A stretch of DNA of 64,000 nt. It comes from Affinundibacterium fentianense (lineage in GTDB: Bacteria > Pseudomonadota > Gammaproteobacteria > Burkholderiales > Burkholderiaceae_D). The translations under genes were made by a program, and so were the position numbers. Shown here one piece after another: positions 9,508-19,325 of the stretch. A model generated the notes under the pieces. That model ran no database searches and had not been told where the DNA came from. It was given only the letters and a program-made list of their open reading frames with translations. Positions within the stretch are counted from its first letter, which is position 1. Every line of letters begins with the position of its first letter. The stretch covers positions 62,001-126,000 of the forward strand of contig NZ_JAGSPJ010000002.1 in the NCBI RefSeq assembly GCF_018139545.1, written 5' to 3'.

Positions 9508-10806
9508 TTAGTCGTCTAACAAGGCTATACGGGAAGGGAATTGCACAGCAAATTGACTGCCGACACCCGGTACAGAATCGATCAGAAGATGGGCATGATG
9601 ACGGATCAATACGTGTTTGACAATTGCCAAGCCAAGGCCTGTACCCTGCGTTTCGCGGGAACGGCTTTTATCCACTCGATAGAAACGCTCAGTAAGCCTA
9701 GAGATATGTTCTGGGCTAATACCTATCCCATTGTCTTGCACATAAAATTGCGGTCCCTGTTGGGTATTTTTCCAAACCAGCTTAATGGTCCCATTCACTG
9801 GCGTATAACGCACCGCATTCGTCACCAAATTGCTGAGTGCGCTACGAATTTCGTCACTACTACCTTGAATGTCTGGGCCATCAATTTCACAAGAAATCTG
9901 ATGCTTGCCCGCTGATAGTGCCTCGGCCTCTTGCACAATTTGCGATAACATCGAATGTATGCGCACGCGCTCGGGTCGCAATTGAAAGTCGGCAGACTCA
10001 AGCCGACTCAGGGTCAGCATATCTTCGACAAGACGTTGCATCCTCTCACCTTGTTCGACCATCAATTTGACATGTGAGTTACGAATCGCCACATCCAAAT
10101 CGGGCTGCATCGTAGCAATTTCCAAAAAGCCATTAATGACCGTCAGTGGGGTGCGCAATTCATGCGACGCGTTAGCGATAAAATCTCTGCGCATCATATC
10201 GATGCGCTCTGACTCAGTGATGTCGTGTGTAACCAAGATTTGACGTCGATTTTCAAAAGGTATCACGTGTACAACGAGCTTACGTTCTCGCACCGATAAA
10301 ATTAGAGGCGTCTCATAGCGCCCCAAAATAATATAGTCAATAAATTCTGGAGCACGAACTAAGTTGGTCACACGCATCCCTTTATCGCGTGCTAAATCAA
10401 GTCCCAGATCACGTTCAGCAATCGGGTTACACCATTCGAGAAACATGACGTCGTCCATAATGACAACGCCGTCAGGCAACAGAGTCATCGCTTGCCGAAA
10501 GCGAGCGAGCCACTCGGCTAATTCAGATTGGTTTTTTTCATCGCCGCGGCGCAGTTTATACAAGCGTGAAAAAATCTCTGTCCATGCACCCCATCCATCG
10601 GGAAGTCGCGCACTACTGGGATTATCCAGCCAATCAGACAGATTCAACAAATACTTGAGCTGCACAAAAATCAGCGACAACATGCCGAGCAAAGCGAGCG
10701 CAAATCCGGTCGTCAAACCAAAGAAGTAGCCACACACCGCGGCTGTACCAAGCACAATGCCGAGACGCACTGAAGCAGAAATCCAAAAAATTAGGTGAGG
10801 ATGCAT
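9508..10806 (-). CDS. phoR: Phosphate regulon sensor histidine kinase PhoR
   Basis: A 432-residue PhoR-type kinase. Two hydrophobic segments occupy about residues 8-55 with only a short loop, then a PAS domain (LPDGVVIMDDVMFLEWCNP), a HisKA domain with NASHELRTPLTVINGF, and a HATPase domain with NAVRYTP, VQDNGIGI and GTGLGLAIVKH boxes. PhoR phosphorylates PhoB when phosphate is scarce and is held off by PhoU and the Pst transporter. It is the last gene of the pstSCAB-phoU-phoB-phoR run, about 100 bp after phoB. No good ribosome site is visible before the ATG. Confidence 0.95.
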   Translation of the reverse strand: MHPHLIFWISASVRLGIVLGTAAVCGYFFGLTTGFALALLGMLSLIFVQLKYLLNLSDWLDNPSSARLPDGWGAWTEIFSRLYKLRRGDEKNQSELAEWLARFRQAMTLLPDGVVIMDDVMFLEWCNPIAERDLGLDLARDKGMRVTNLVRAPEFIDYIILGRYETPLILSVRERKLVVHVIPFENRRQILVTHDITESERIDMMRRDFIANASHELRTPLTVINGFLEIATMQPDLDVAIRNSHVKLMVEQGERMQRLVEDMLTLSRLESADFQLRPERVRIHSMLSQIVQEAEALSAGKHQISCEIDGPDIQGSSDEIRSALSNLVTNAVRYTPVNGTIKLVWKNTQQGPQFYVQDNGIGISPEHISRLTERFYRVDKSRSRETQGTGLGLAIVKHVLIRHHAHLLIDSVPGVGSQFAVQFPSRIALLDD

Positions 10807-10905
10807 TGTTTAGATTTGCAATTGAAAAGAAGTCATGCGACAAATAGTCTACTTTTGGGAGATTAATCGAGAATCGTCGCCGCTAGTCGAAAAACTAACT
10901 ATTTT

Positions 10906-11595
10906 TTATTTTTCCGACAACATATATCCCACACTACGCACGGTTCTGATCAAGCCCTCCGCCTCTTTCAACACTTTTCTCAAACGTAAAACATGAACAT
11001 CGACGGTACGCTCCTCAATAACCACGTGGTCCCCCCAGACTTTATCTAATAATTGACTACGCGAAAAAACACGCTCTGGATGAGCCATGAAGAATTTAAG
11101 TAACTTATATTCCGCATGTCCAATTTCAATTTTCTTGTCATCGATTTTGACCGTGCAACTGACTGGGTCAAGCAGGACGTTTGCAATCGCCAAGCTGGTT
11201 TGCGCGTGCTCAGGGCTCTTACGACGCAGCATGGCCTTAATTCGTGCCGTCAACTCGCGCGGCGAAAATGGTTTTGTAATGTAGTCATCCGCGCCATGAT
11301 CGAGTCCAGATATTTTGTCCTCTTCCATACTTTTAGCCGTCAACATAATGACTGGCATCTCGTTAAAATTGCGGTCGCCACGAATGCGCGATAATAGACG
11401 CAGACCGCTTTGATCAGGCAGCATCCAATCCAACAAGATCAATTGTGGTGTCCGATGTTGTAGGAACTCCCATGCCTCTGCAGTGCTACCAACTGGAACG
11501 GTGTTCCATCCTGCACCTCGCAAGGTAAAGCAAATTAATTCACTGATCGCGGGTTCATCTTCTACGATCAAAATCGTGGTTTTATCAACTGACAT
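10906..11595 (-). CDS. phoB: Phosphate regulon response regulator PhoB
   Basis: A 229-residue OmpR-family regulator. The receiver domain has VEDEP, Asp56 in LILLDWMLPDQSG, MLTAK and DDYITKPFSPRE. The C-terminal winged helix has EYKLLKFFMAHPERVFSRSQLLDKVWG and ends RTVDVHVLRLRKVL...VRSVGYMLSEK, the typical PhoB ending. It binds paired 7-bp half-sites spaced 11 bp apart, and such sites occur at three operons' 5' ends in this window (pst, ppk and the acyltransferase pair). It lies between phoU and phoR, with a perfect 10-bp inverted repeat in the gap after phoU. Confidence 0.95.
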   Translation of the reverse strand: MSVDKTTILIVEDEPAISELICFTLRGAGWNTVPVGSTAEAWEFLQHRTPQLILLDWMLPDQSGLRLLSRIRGDRNFNEMPVIMLTAKSMEEDKISGLDHGADDYITKPFSPRELTARIKAMLRRKSPEHAQTSLAIANVLLDPVSCTVKIDDKKIEIGHAEYKLLKFFMAHPERVFSRSQLLDKVWGDHVVIEERTVDVHVLRLRKVLKEAEGLIRTVRSVGYMLSEK

Positions 11596-11623
11596 AGTTT
11601 ATTTTTTTATATAAATATTTCCA

Positions 11624-11657
11624 CGCGCATTTCAATTCAGTAGAGTCGAAATGCGCG
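11624..11657. repeat. Perfect inverted repeat between phoU and phoB
   Basis: CGCGCATTTC at 11624-11633 is exactly complementary to GAAATGCGCG at 11648-11657, leaving a 14-nt loop. Read on the minus strand it would form a hairpin in the phoB leader, 29 bp before the phoB start. No T-run follows on either strand, so it is not a standard intrinsic terminator. It could be an attenuator, an RNA-processing site or a stabilising hairpin. Confidence 0.6.
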
Positions 11658-11718
11658 GGCCATTGTAATGTCTCAAGTCCATCTCCGCTTAACAATCGCG
11701 ATCACCTCGTTTAAGGTA

Positions 11719-12438
11719 TCACTCGCCTTGATGTTGCTTATCTTGTTTGGTCGCGACATAGTCAGAATGACGAATATCCCTGCCTTCAACAATATAAATC
11801 GTATGTTCGGCGATATTCTTTGCATGATCTCCAATGCGTTCTATCGCTTTAGCAACCCACAGTGCATCCAATGCGAATGAAATAGTGGCAGGATCTTCCA
11901 TCATAAAGGTGATCAGATTACGCATAATTGATCGAAAATCACTGTCGATAATTTCATCAAATGCGATCAATTGTACGGCTTTTGCGTCATCGTGTCGGGC
12001 AAATGCATCAAGCGATTGATGCAACATTTGTCCAACACTGTTTGCCAAGACACGCACGGTTTCATAACCACTGAACATGGCATTGGTACGATTCTTACTT
12101 GCCATTTCTTGTGCGATTCGCGCGATCTTGGTGGACTCGTCTCCGATACGCTCAAGATCGGTAATCACCTTTCCTGTTGCCATCACCGTCCGCAAATCGT
12201 TCGCCGCAGGTTGACGCTTTACGATCAGATGGCTGCACATATCATCTAGCATAACTTCAAGACGATTTACTTCCTCATCGGATTTAACGACCGCTGCCGC
12301 ATGCTCGCTATTTCCAGTGCGATAGCAATTCATTGCATCTTGAAAATGGTTCTCCACCAATCCGCCCATCAATAACACTTGAGAGCGGATTGCTTCTAAA
12401 TCGTGATTGTACTGACTTGATGAATGTTCGCCTGTCAT
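11719..12438 (-). CDS. phoU: Phosphate signalling and uptake regulator PhoU
   Basis: A 239-residue, all-helical protein made of two PhoU repeats. The E-R-I-G-D metal-site motifs appear as LERIGDESTKIA in the first half and IERIGDHAKNIAEHTIYI in the second, as is typical. PhoU links Pst transporter state to PhoR and limits phosphate uptake. The start has a good AGGAGT ribosome site. The gene follows pstB by about 60 bp and precedes phoB. Confidence 0.95.
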   Translation of the reverse strand: MTGEHSSSQYNHDLEAIRSQVLLMGGLVENHFQDAMNCYRTGNSEHAAAVVKSDEEVNRLEVMLDDMCSHLIVKRQPAANDLRTVMATGKVITDLERIGDESTKIARIAQEMASKNRTNAMFSGYETVRVLANSVGQMLHQSLDAFARHDDAKAVQLIAFDEIIDSDFRSIMRNLITFMMEDPATISFALDALWVAKAIERIGDHAKNIAEHTIYIVEGRDIRHSDYVATKQDKQHQGE

Positions 12439-12501
12439 ATTGACTCCTGAATTCTGAATGGTCTAACGCTAATTTTTGAATGAAGTTGTATCGTCTGTTG
12501 A

Positions 12502-13287
12502 TTAACCGAAACGACCAGTAATGTAATCCTGGGTCTCTTTGCGCACAGGATTCATAAAAATATTGTCTGTCTCACCGAACTCAACTAATTCACCAAGGTA
12601 CATATATGCCGTGTAGTCAGAACAACGTGCGGCTTGCTGCATGTTATGCGTCACTATCGCGATCGTGTAATCCTCTTTTAACTCATTAATGAGTTCTTCT
12701 ATCTTAACTGTCGAAATCGGGTCAAGAGCCGACGTCGGTTCATCCAACAGCAAAACTTCAGGCTTTACTGCGACACCACGAGCGATACACAAGCGCTGCT
12801 GCTGACCGCCCGACAAGCTCAATCCGCTACTCGTCAGTTTATCTTTCACTTCATTCCAAAGAGCGGCTTTTTTCAATGACCACTCTACGCGCTCATCCAT
12901 TTCTCCCTTAGACAAGTTTTCATAGAGGCGAACACCAAACGCAATATTGTCATAGACAGACATAGGGAAAGGTGTTGGTTTCTGAAAAACCATTCCGACT
13001 TTCGCACGCAATAAATTGATATCTTGGCCAGGCAACAGAATATTTTGACCGTTGTAGATAATTTCACCTTCTGCTTTTTGGCCTGGATACAAATCGTACA
13101 TACGATTAAAAGTTCGCAACAAAGTCGATTTTCCACAGCCAGACGGACCAATAAACGCGGTCACCTTCTTGTCATACACCTTTAGATTCACGTCGTGCAA
13201 ACTACGATTACTGCCATAAAAGAAGTTCAAGTTTTTTGTTTCGATACAAGCTTTTGGCTCAACTACGGGATTTGTATTTGGAATCAT
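12502..13287 (-). CDS. pstB: Phosphate ABC transporter ATP-binding protein PstB
   Basis: A 261-residue ABC ATPase with Walker [11 protein letters not shown]-loop [12 protein letters not shown] (the phosphate-transporter form), signature LSGGQQQRL, Walker [14 protein letters not shown] and switch histidine in IVTHNMQQA. The length equals that of known PstB proteins. It powers PstSCA-mediated phosphate import at the inner membrane. It follows pstA by 17 bp in the same transcription unit. Confidence 0.96.
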   Translation of the reverse strand: MIPNTNPVVEPKACIETKNLNFFYGSNRSLHDVNLKVYDKKVTAFIGPSGCGKSTLLRTFNRMYDLYPGQKAEGEIIYNGQNILLPGQDINLLRAKVGMVFQKPTPFPMSVYDNIAFGVRLYENLSKGEMDERVEWSLKKAALWNEVKDKLTSSGLSLSGGQQQRLCIARGVAVKPEVLLLDEPTSALDPISTVKIEELINELKEDYTIAIVTHNMQQAARCSDYTAYMYLGELVEFGETDNIFMNPVRKETQDYITGRFG

Positions 13288-13304
13288 GATCGTTCAACTC
13301 TTCA

Positions 13305-14165
13305 TTATTTGTTGATTTTTTGTGCGAAAACAGTGCGTGACAAAATATTCAATGCCAACACGCTAAAGGTCACCAATAAGGCGCCCGTCCAAGCCAATCC
13401 ACGCCAGTTATCGTAAGGACTCATCGCAAATTGGTAAATCACAACAGGCAGATTTGCCATCGGCTTATTCATGTCTGTATTAATAAATTGATTGTTCAAA
13501 GCTGTAAATAATAACGGTGCCGTTTCACCCGAAATACGAGCAACAGCCAATAAGACGCCTGTCAAAATGCCAGCCTTCACTGCTTTCACCCGAATGAACA
13601 ATGCGACTTTCCAACGTGGTGCGCCAAGTGCAAACGCAGCCTCGCGCAAACTAGTCGGCACTAACGCCAGCATATTGTCTGTGGTTCTCACCACAACAGG
13701 AATCGCAATCAGCGAAATTGCAAATGTCCCTGCCCAACCTGAAAAATGCTTAATATGAGCAACATAGATCGCATACACAAACAAGCCGATCACCACGGAC
13801 GGTGCAGACAGCATAATGTCGGTTACGAAGCGGGTTAAATCACTGAACCAATTTTTCTCGCCATACTCGGCCAAATAAATACCCGCCAAAATTCCAATCG
13901 GCGTACTAATTAAAGTCGCAAACCCTACCATCATCAAACTGCCGACCAAGGCGTTGGCTAAACCCCCACCTTCTTCACCGGGAGCTGGCGTTGCTTCGAC
14001 CAAAGCAGACCAACTTAAGGACCCAAATCCCTTAATGACCAAAGTAAAGAGAATCCACATGAGGAAAAAAATACCTAAGGCCATCGCAGCGGTAGACAAG
14101 AAAATTCCTATCTTGTGTTGACGCAGACGCGACTTGTAAACTGAGTTCACGGCAGTTGGGGTCAT
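13305..14165 (-). CDS. pstA: Phosphate ABC transporter permease PstA
   Basis: A 286-residue inner membrane permease with about six membrane segments and the binding-protein-dependent transport (EAA) loop [44 protein letters not shown] split around residues 180-225, which contacts PstB. The [14 protein letters not shown] segment is characteristic of PstA. Its ATG overlaps the pstC stop in an ATGA, indicating translational coupling, and an AAGG ribosome site precedes it. Confidence 0.95.
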   Translation of the reverse strand: MTPTAVNSVYKSRLRQHKIGIFLSTAAMALGIFFLMWILFTLVIKGFGSLSWSALVEATPAPGEEGGGLANALVGSLMMVGFATLISTPIGILAGIYLAEYGEKNWFSDLTRFVTDIMLSAPSVVIGLFVYAIYVAHIKHFSGWAGTFAISLIAIPVVVRTTDNMLALVPTSLREAAFALGAPRWKVALFIRVKAVKAGILTGVLLAVARISGETAPLLFTALNNQFINTDMNKPMANLPVVIYQFAMSPYDNWRGLAWTGALLVTFSVLALNILSRTVFAQKINK

Positions 14166-15199
14166 TTCACACCTTCTTTTCTTTTCATACTCAACAACAG
14201 CAATTTCGCAGAAGCCAACACAATAAAAGTAATGACAAACAAAATCAGACCTAACAAAAACAAAGAAGCAACATGTAATTCTGACTCTGCTTCGGCGAAT
14301 TCATTCGCCAAGCTAGAAGCAATACTATTTCCGCCGGCGAACAAGGACCAATGTAATTTATGCGCATTCCCAATCACAAAAGTAATCGCCATCGTCTCGC
14401 CCAGTGCACGGCCTAAACCGAGCATTACGCCGCCAATGACCCCAGCGCGGGTGTAAGGCAAAACAACTTTTCGAACGACTTCCCAACGCGTACATCCCAA
14501 ACCATAGGCAGATTCCTTCAAAACCGGGGGCACAATTTCAAACACATCGCGCATCACCGAGGCAATAAAGGGAATAATCATAATGCCGAGAATAATGCCT
14601 GCGGTCAGTACGCCAATCCCGATCATCGAGCCCGAGAACAAAACGCCAACGACTGGCAATTTACCCAAAGTATTGGCAAGAAATGGCTGCCCATACGTAC
14701 TGAAGAAAGGGGCAAACACAAACAATCCCCACATACCGTAAATAATACTTGGCACCCCGGCTAACAACTCAACTGCTGTTCCCAAGGGACGCTTTAGCCA
14801 AGCGGGGCAAATTTCTGTCAAAAATAGGGCAATTCCAAAACTAATCGGAAAAGCAATCAACAAGGCAATTCCTGAAGTGACCAAGGTGCCAACGATCGCA
14901 ATCATTCCACCATATTTATCATTAATCGGATCCCACTCTATCGTCGTAATAAAAGCGAATCCAAACTCTTTCATTGCTGGTAAGGCACCGTAAAACAATG
15001 ACACCACGATACCTACCAACACCAACAAAACCAGAAGCGCAAAACTAAAGGTCAGTTTGTGAAAGAAAAAATCTTGTAATTTTTGTTTCCGCATAGCCGA
15101 GCTATGCTGAGTTGTTTGCGTATTTGTCATCACTTGACTGACTTCCTGTTGTTCATTTCTACCATCTTGAAATGACGAGTTCATCGCTGGAGTAGACAT
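14162..15199 (-). CDS. pstC: Phosphate ABC transporter permease PstC
   Basis: An inner membrane permease with a long hydrophilic N-terminus, about six membrane segments and the conserved [19 protein letters not shown] segment of PstC. The EAA loop is [26 protein letters not shown]. The frame is open from a GTG at 15232, but I prefer an ATG start at 15199 (MSTPAMNSS). An ATG at 15130 (MTNTQTTQ), with AGGAAG upstream at somewhat long spacing, is an alternative and would remove 23 residues without touching the first membrane segment. It partners PstA in phosphate import. Confidence 0.93.
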   Translation of the reverse strand: MSTPAMNSSFQDGRNEQQEVSQVMTNTQTTQHSSAMRKQKLQDFFFHKLTFSFALLVLLVLVGIVVSLFYGALPAMKEFGFAFITTIEWDPINDKYGGMIAIVGTLVTSGIALLIAFPISFGIALFLTEICPAWLKRPLGTAVELLAGVPSIIYGMWGLFVFAPFFSTYGQPFLANTLGKLPVVGVLFSGSMIGIGVLTAGIILGIMIIPFIASVMRDVFEIVPPVLKESAYGLGCTRWEVVRKVVLPYTRAGVIGGVMLGLGRALGETMAITFVIGNAHKLHWSLFAGGNSIASSLANEFAEAESELHVASLFLLGLILFVITFIVLASAKLLLLSMKRKEGVK

Positions 15200-15271
15200 G
15201 CTTATTTGCTTTATGTGCAGACATCCCAACACGCGGTTGAGATGTCATTTTTTATCACTAAAAAAACTAGA

Positions 15272-16315
15272 TTAGTACAATGCTTTACCAGCAGCATCTT
15301 TCAAGTTCGCCTTCCAACTCGCTTGAATTAACTTCACGACGTCTTTTGGCAAAGGAACATATTCCAATTCAGTTGCCATCGTTTCACCATTCATAAATGC
15401 CCAGTCAAAAAACTTGACAACTTCTTGTGTGTTTGCAGGATTTGCCGGCACTTTATGCAACAAAATAAAAGTCGCTCCGCTAATTGGCCAAGTTGTTTTA
15501 CCAGCTTGATTGGTCAGAATCACACCCATCCCTGGTGTTTTCGCCCAGTCTGCACCCGATGCTGCAGCTTTAAAATTGGCATCATCCGGTTGAACGAATT
15601 GACCGTCCAAGTTCTTCACTTGGGTATGGATCATCTTATTCCGCTTAACGTAGGCATACTCAACATAGCCGATCGCGCCCTTAATACGTTGCACGTTTGC
15701 AGCAACGCCTTCATTACCCTTACCACCCAAACCAACTGGCCATTTGACCGCAGTACCAGAACTTACGGTCGATTTAAACTCTGCACTCACTTTTGACAAG
15801 TAGTCAGTCCAAATAAAAGTTGTGCCAGATCCATCAGAGCGATGCACGACCGTGATGTCTTCTGCTGGCAATTTCACGCCCGGGTTAATGGCAGCGATCT
15901 CCGCAGCATTCCATTTTGTCACGGTACCCATGTAGATTTTTGCCAAAACTTCGCCTGTCATTTTTAACTGACCCGGTGCGACGCCTTCCAAATTCACAAC
16001 AGGGACGACACCGCCAATCACGGCTGGGAATTGCATCATGCCATCGGCTGCCAATTCTTCCGGTTTCAACGGCATATCCGTTGCACCAAAGTCGACAGTT
16101 TTCGCTTTGATCTGTTTAATCCCGCCGCCTGATCCAATAGATTGGTAGTTAATAGTGTTACCCGTTGCTTTTTTGTAAGCATCTGCCCATTTAGCGTAAA
16201 TTGGGTAAGGGAAAGTCGCGCCAGCGCCAGTCACTTCGGCAGCATGCACAGACGAAAAAGCCAATGCAGCACCCGCCGCGATGACTAAAGACTTAACAAT
16301 ACGATTAAATTGCAT
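15272..16315 (-). CDS. pstS: Phosphate ABC transporter periplasmic binding protein PstS
   Basis: A 347-residue periplasmic phosphate-binding protein. The ATG at 16315 follows GAGG with 4-5 nt spacing and gives a clean signal peptide (MQFNRIVKSLVIAAGAALAF, cleavage near VHA-AE). The longer frame to 16342 adds nine residues that break the signal peptide. Binding motifs are visible: GAGATFPYPIY, GSGGGIKQI, DFGATDMP and RSDGSGTTFIWTDYLS, the last providing arginine, aspartate and serine contacts to phosphate. It is the first gene of the pst-pho run, 100-250 bp downstream of a Pho-box promoter on the minus strand. Confidence 0.96.
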   Translation of the reverse strand: MQFNRIVKSLVIAAGAALAFSSVHAAEVTGAGATFPYPIYAKWADAYKKATGNTINYQSIGSGGGIKQIKAKTVDFGATDMPLKPEELAADGMMQFPAVIGGVVPVVNLEGVAPGQLKMTGEVLAKIYMGTVTKWNAAEIAAINPGVKLPAEDITVVHRSDGSGTTFIWTDYLSKVSAEFKSTVSSGTAVKWPVGLGGKGNEGVAANVQRIKGAIGYVEYAYVKRNKMIHTQVKNLDGQFVQPDDANFKAAASGADWAKTPGMGVILTNQAGKTTWPISGATFILLHKVPANPANTQEVVKFFDWAFMNGETMATELEYVPLPKDVVKLIQASWKANLKDAAGKALY

Positions 16316-16417
16316 ATTGACCTCGATTAAATGGGAAAACAAACCGGTATGTTATTTTTCGCACTGCCTAACTAAATCATTGCTTGGATGGTCTGGCAAT
16401 GCAACAACATGTGCCGA

Positions 16418-16451
16418 ACTTTACAAGTCGAATATGACAAGAATATGACAA
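16418..16451 (-). promoter_or_regulatory. Pho box and -10 element for pstSCAB-phoU-phoBR
   Basis: On the minus strand the sequence TTGTCATATTCTTGTCAT (16451 to 16434) gives two TTGTCAT half-sites exactly 11 bp apart, close to the Pho-box consensus of CTGTCAT repeats with AT-rich spacers. Ten bases downstream is TAAAGT (16423 to 16418), a 4/6 match to a -10 element. This is the geometry of PhoB-activated promoters, where the Pho box takes the place of the -35 element. The predicted start site gives a leader of about 95 nt before pstS. Confidence 0.85.
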
Positions 16452-16492
16452 ACAAAATTTGTCTATGAAAATCGGAAAATAAAGGTGATTTT

Positions 16493-16526
16493 TTGTCATA
16501 AACTTGTCACAAATGACAAATAGAAT
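16493..16526 (+). promoter_or_regulatory. Pho box and -10 element for ppk-sixA
   Basis: TTGTCATAAACTTGTCAC at 16493-16510 contains two half-sites 11 bp apart. TAGAAT at 16521-16526 lies 10 bp after the box and matches a -10 element at 5/6. The site points towards ppk and sits back to back with the pstS Pho box, about 40 bp away, so both directions should be induced by PhoB under phosphate limitation. Confidence 0.85.
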
Positions 16527-16595
16527 CCCTATGGATTTTTATGCTGTCGCAGGCAAGGCCTCGACTACAATGACTTGAATGTAGAAAAGAGAACG

Positions 16596-18821
16596 ATGAA
16601 CCACGATGTCACAATTGGCTCCAATGGCGCAAATGACACGCCAAGCGTAGTGGAAACAAACGCCACAGAATTACATCCTAACGACAGTCCGGTTACCAGC
16701 ATGAATATAAAAGCAAGTAATGATAGTGAATCGGCATTGATGGCTACCTGGGGTCTGCCGCGATCAGGGATTTATCTTGATCGCGAAATGTCACAAATTG
16801 CTTTCAACTGGCGTGTCTTGGCTCAGGCGGAAGATAAATCGATTCCTTTACTTGAGCGCCTCAAATACTTATGCATTGTTGGGAGCAATCTTGACGAATT
16901 CTTTGAAGTAAGGGTCGCCAGCCTTTTAGCCCAAAATATCATTGATGGTCAACTAGCGCAGCATGCCGCATTTACGTCGATGATGGAACGAGTCGCGAAT
17001 GAATGTCACGAACTAGCGACTCGCCAATATGAAGTCTTAAACCAAGAAATATTGCCTGCACTCTCGCGCAAGGGTATCCACCTCGTACGCCATAGTGAAC
17101 GTACGGAAGCGCAACGGGCATGGGTTAAGTCCTATTTTGATCGTGAGGTTCGACCGCTACTAACGCCAATTGGGCTGGATCCAGCGCATCCCTTTCCGCA
17201 AGTTGTCAACAAGAGTCTCAACTTTATCGTCTCCCTCGCCGGAAAAGATGCGTTTGGAAGAGGAACAGCGATTGCCATTGTAAAAGCGCCGCGTGTGTTG
17301 CCCCGCGTGATTAAAATACCCGATGAACTGACTGAAAAAGGCATGGCCTTTTGTTTATTATCGTCGGTCATTCATGCGCACATAGGCGATCTATTCAATG
17401 ACAGAGAAGTACTTGCCTATTCGCAGTTCCGTGTGACGCGGGATAGTGATTTGTGGGTTGACGAAGATGAAGTGAAGAATCTTCGTCAAGCGCTCCAAGG
17501 TGAATTACAAGGCAGACAATTTGGTGTTGCTGTCCGCCTCGAAGTAGCGAAAAATTGCCCGGAAGCGCTATCGCAGTTTCTTTTAGAGCAATTCTCCCTC
17601 AGCAAAGATCGACTCTATCCTGTGGATGGCCCAGTCAATATGGTGCGTTTATCTGAACTAATTGATCACGTCAATCAGGCCAATTTACGTTTCCCTGCTT
17701 TTTCACCGAAAGCCGATCCCAAACTGGCTCAAAAGAATATTTTTGATGTCCTTAATAAGCAAGACATTTTATTGCATCATCCATTTCAACCATTTCAAAC
17801 GGTGATCGATTTCATCCGAACCGCATCACTCGATCCAACCGTACTTGCGATCAAACAAACGATTTATCGAACTGGCATGAATTCGGATTTAATGGAGTCA
17901 TTGATTACCGCTGCTCGGATGGGAAAAGAGGTCACGGTTGTTGTTGAATTGATGGCCCGTTTTGATGAGGAAGCCAACATTAATTGGGCTGATCGACTCC
18001 AACGAGCGGGAGCGCAAGTCGTTTATGGCGTGGTGGGATTAAAGACACATGCGAAATTAGCACTCGTGATTCGACGTGAAGAAGGTGGGCGTTTGCGTCA
18101 CTACGCGCATTTAGGAACGGGAAATTACCATCCATCGACAACACGCTTCTATACCGATTTTGGTTTGCTCACGGCACATCCCAAAAAAGCGGCAGAAGTC
18201 AATGAAGTGTTTATTCATCTCACTGGCTTAACGAAACCGAAAAAACTCGACTATCTGTGGCTTGCTCCATTTTCATTACAACCCAAGATTATTAGAGCGA
18301 TTCGCAACGAAGCGCGCATTGCAAGAGAAGGACGCCCCGGACGTATCATTGCAAAAATGAATGCTTTGGTGGATGAATCGGTGATCCGTGCTTTATATGC
18401 AGCTTCAGCTGATGGTGTCAAAATCGACCTCATCGTGCGTGGCGCCTGTACCTTACGTCCAGGCGTGCCGGGATTATCTGAAAATATTAAAGTTCGTTCG
18501 ATTATTGGGCGATTCCTAGAACACTCTCGTATTTACTATTTCCGGAATGATTTGGAACATGATGTCTATCTTGCGAGCGCAGATTGGATGAGCCGTAATC
18601 TATTTCGGCGGATTGAAGTCGCCTTCCCTGTACTCGAGAAAAGCCTAAAAAAACGCGTACTCAGCGAAGGACTTGAGCCCTATTTGAAAGACAATTTAAA
18701 TGCGTGGACGCTTGATTCGAATGGCCACTATGAGCGTAAAAAGGCGCGTGGCAAGCAGAAACCATTCGGAGCCCAACAGTTCCTGATGCAAAGCCTTGGT
18801 TCTCCCGATATCGATACTTAA
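16596..18821 (+). CDS. ppk1: Polyphosphate kinase 1
   Basis: The 741-residue enzyme reversibly makes polyphosphate from ATP. The ATG at 16596 follows an AAAGAG ribosome site; an in-frame TTG at 16575 is less likely. The first 55 or so residues are a non-conserved hydrophilic extension, and the PPK core begins at YLDREMSQIAFNWRVLAQAED. Catalytic features are visible: GLKTHAKLALV carries the autophosphorylated histidine, and HLGTGNYHPSTTRFYTDFG the second histidine. The SxLDEFFEVRVASL and FRNDLEHDVYLASADWMSRNL segments also match the family. Polyphosphate storage fits the Pho-box promoter upstream. The next gene follows after 8 bp. Confidence 0.96.
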   Translation: MNHDVTIGSNGANDTPSVVETNATELHPNDSPVTSMNIKASNDSESALMATWGLPRSGIYLDREMSQIAFNWRVLAQAEDKSIPLLERLKYLCIVGSNLDEFFEVRVASLLAQNIIDGQLAQHAAFTSMMERVANECHELATRQYEVLNQEILPALSRKGIHLVRHSERTEAQRAWVKSYFDREVRPLLTPIGLDPAHPFPQVVNKSLNFIVSLAGKDAFGRGTAIAIVKAPRVLPRVIKIPDELTEKGMAFCLLSSVIHAHIGDLFNDREVLAYSQFRVTRDSDLWVDEDEVKNLRQALQGELQGRQFGVAVRLEVAKNCPEALSQFLLEQFSLSKDRLYPVDGPVNMVRLSELIDHVNQANLRFPAFSPKADPKLAQKNIFDVLNKQDILLHHPFQPFQTVIDFIRTASLDPTVLAIKQTIYRTGMNSDLMESLITAARMGKEVTVVVELMARFDEEANINWADRLQRAGAQVVYGVVGLKTHAKLALVIRREEGGRLRHYAHLGTGNYHPSTTRFYTDFGLLTAHPKKAAEVNEVFIHLTGLTKPKKLDYLWLAPFSLQPKIIRAIRNEARIAREGRPGRIIAKMNALVDESVIRALYAASADGVKIDLIVRGACTLRPGVPGLSENIKVRSIIGRFLEHSRIYYFRNDLEHDVYLASADWMSRNLFRRIEVAFPVLEKSLKKRVLSEGLEPYLKDNLNAWTLDSNGHYERKKARGKQKPFGAQQFLMQSLGSPDIDT

Positions 18822-18829
18822 GCAAGACC

Positions 18830-19312
18830 ATGGACTTAATCTTATGGCGACATGCAGAGGCTGAAGATCTCCACGAGGGGATCGATGATCACGCTCGCCG
18901 CCTCACCGCAAAGGGACAGAAGCAGGCACAAAAAATGGCCTATTGGTTAGATTCGGTTTTACCTGACAACTGCAGGATATTAGTAAGCCCAGCGCTGCGA
19001 TCGCGCGAAACCATGATACCGCTTGCAAAACGCATGCGGAAATTTAAGATCGAAGAAAACATCGCACCGAATGCTGACGCCGGCGCATTACTTGATGCTG
19101 CGAATTGGCCGAACTCCCGTGAGAGCGTCTTACTCATTGGCCATCAGCCAAGCTTGGGACTGGTCGCCGCGCAACTCATCACTCCCACCCAACCAGAATG
19201 CGCAATACGTAAAGCCAATGTGTGGTGGATCACACAAAAAGAAAGAGATGGGGAAGGTTTGCGCACTTACTTAAAGGCGATCATGTCGCCTGATTTAGTC
19301 ATTAAATCATAA
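18830..19312 (+). CDS. SixA-like phosphohistidine phosphatase
   Basis: A 160-residue histidine phosphatase of the RHG superfamily: catalytic arginine-histidine in LILWRHAEAED, SPALRSRETM with the second arginine, and a C-terminal LLIGHQPSLG histidine. The size fits SixA, which removes phosphate from histidine phosphotransfer domains or phosphotransferase proteins. It begins 8 bp after ppk and is surely co-transcribed, so it is likely also induced by phosphate limitation. Its substrate here is unknown. The Hpt domain of the hybrid kinase in this window is one conceivable target, without direct evidence. Confidence 0.88.
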   Translation: MDLILWRHAEAEDLHEGIDDHARRLTAKGQKQAQKMAYWLDSVLPDNCRILVSPALRSRETMIPLAKRMRKFKIEENIAPNADAGALLDAANWPNSRESVLLIGHQPSLGLVAAQLITPTQPECAIRKANVWWITQKERDGEGLRTYLKAIMSPDLVIKS

Positions 19313-19325
19313 ATTTAGGCATTGC

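Noticed and set aside
11624..11657. phoU terminator
   Set aside because: The inverted repeat is perfect, but no T-run follows on the minus strand, so it is reported only as a repeat.
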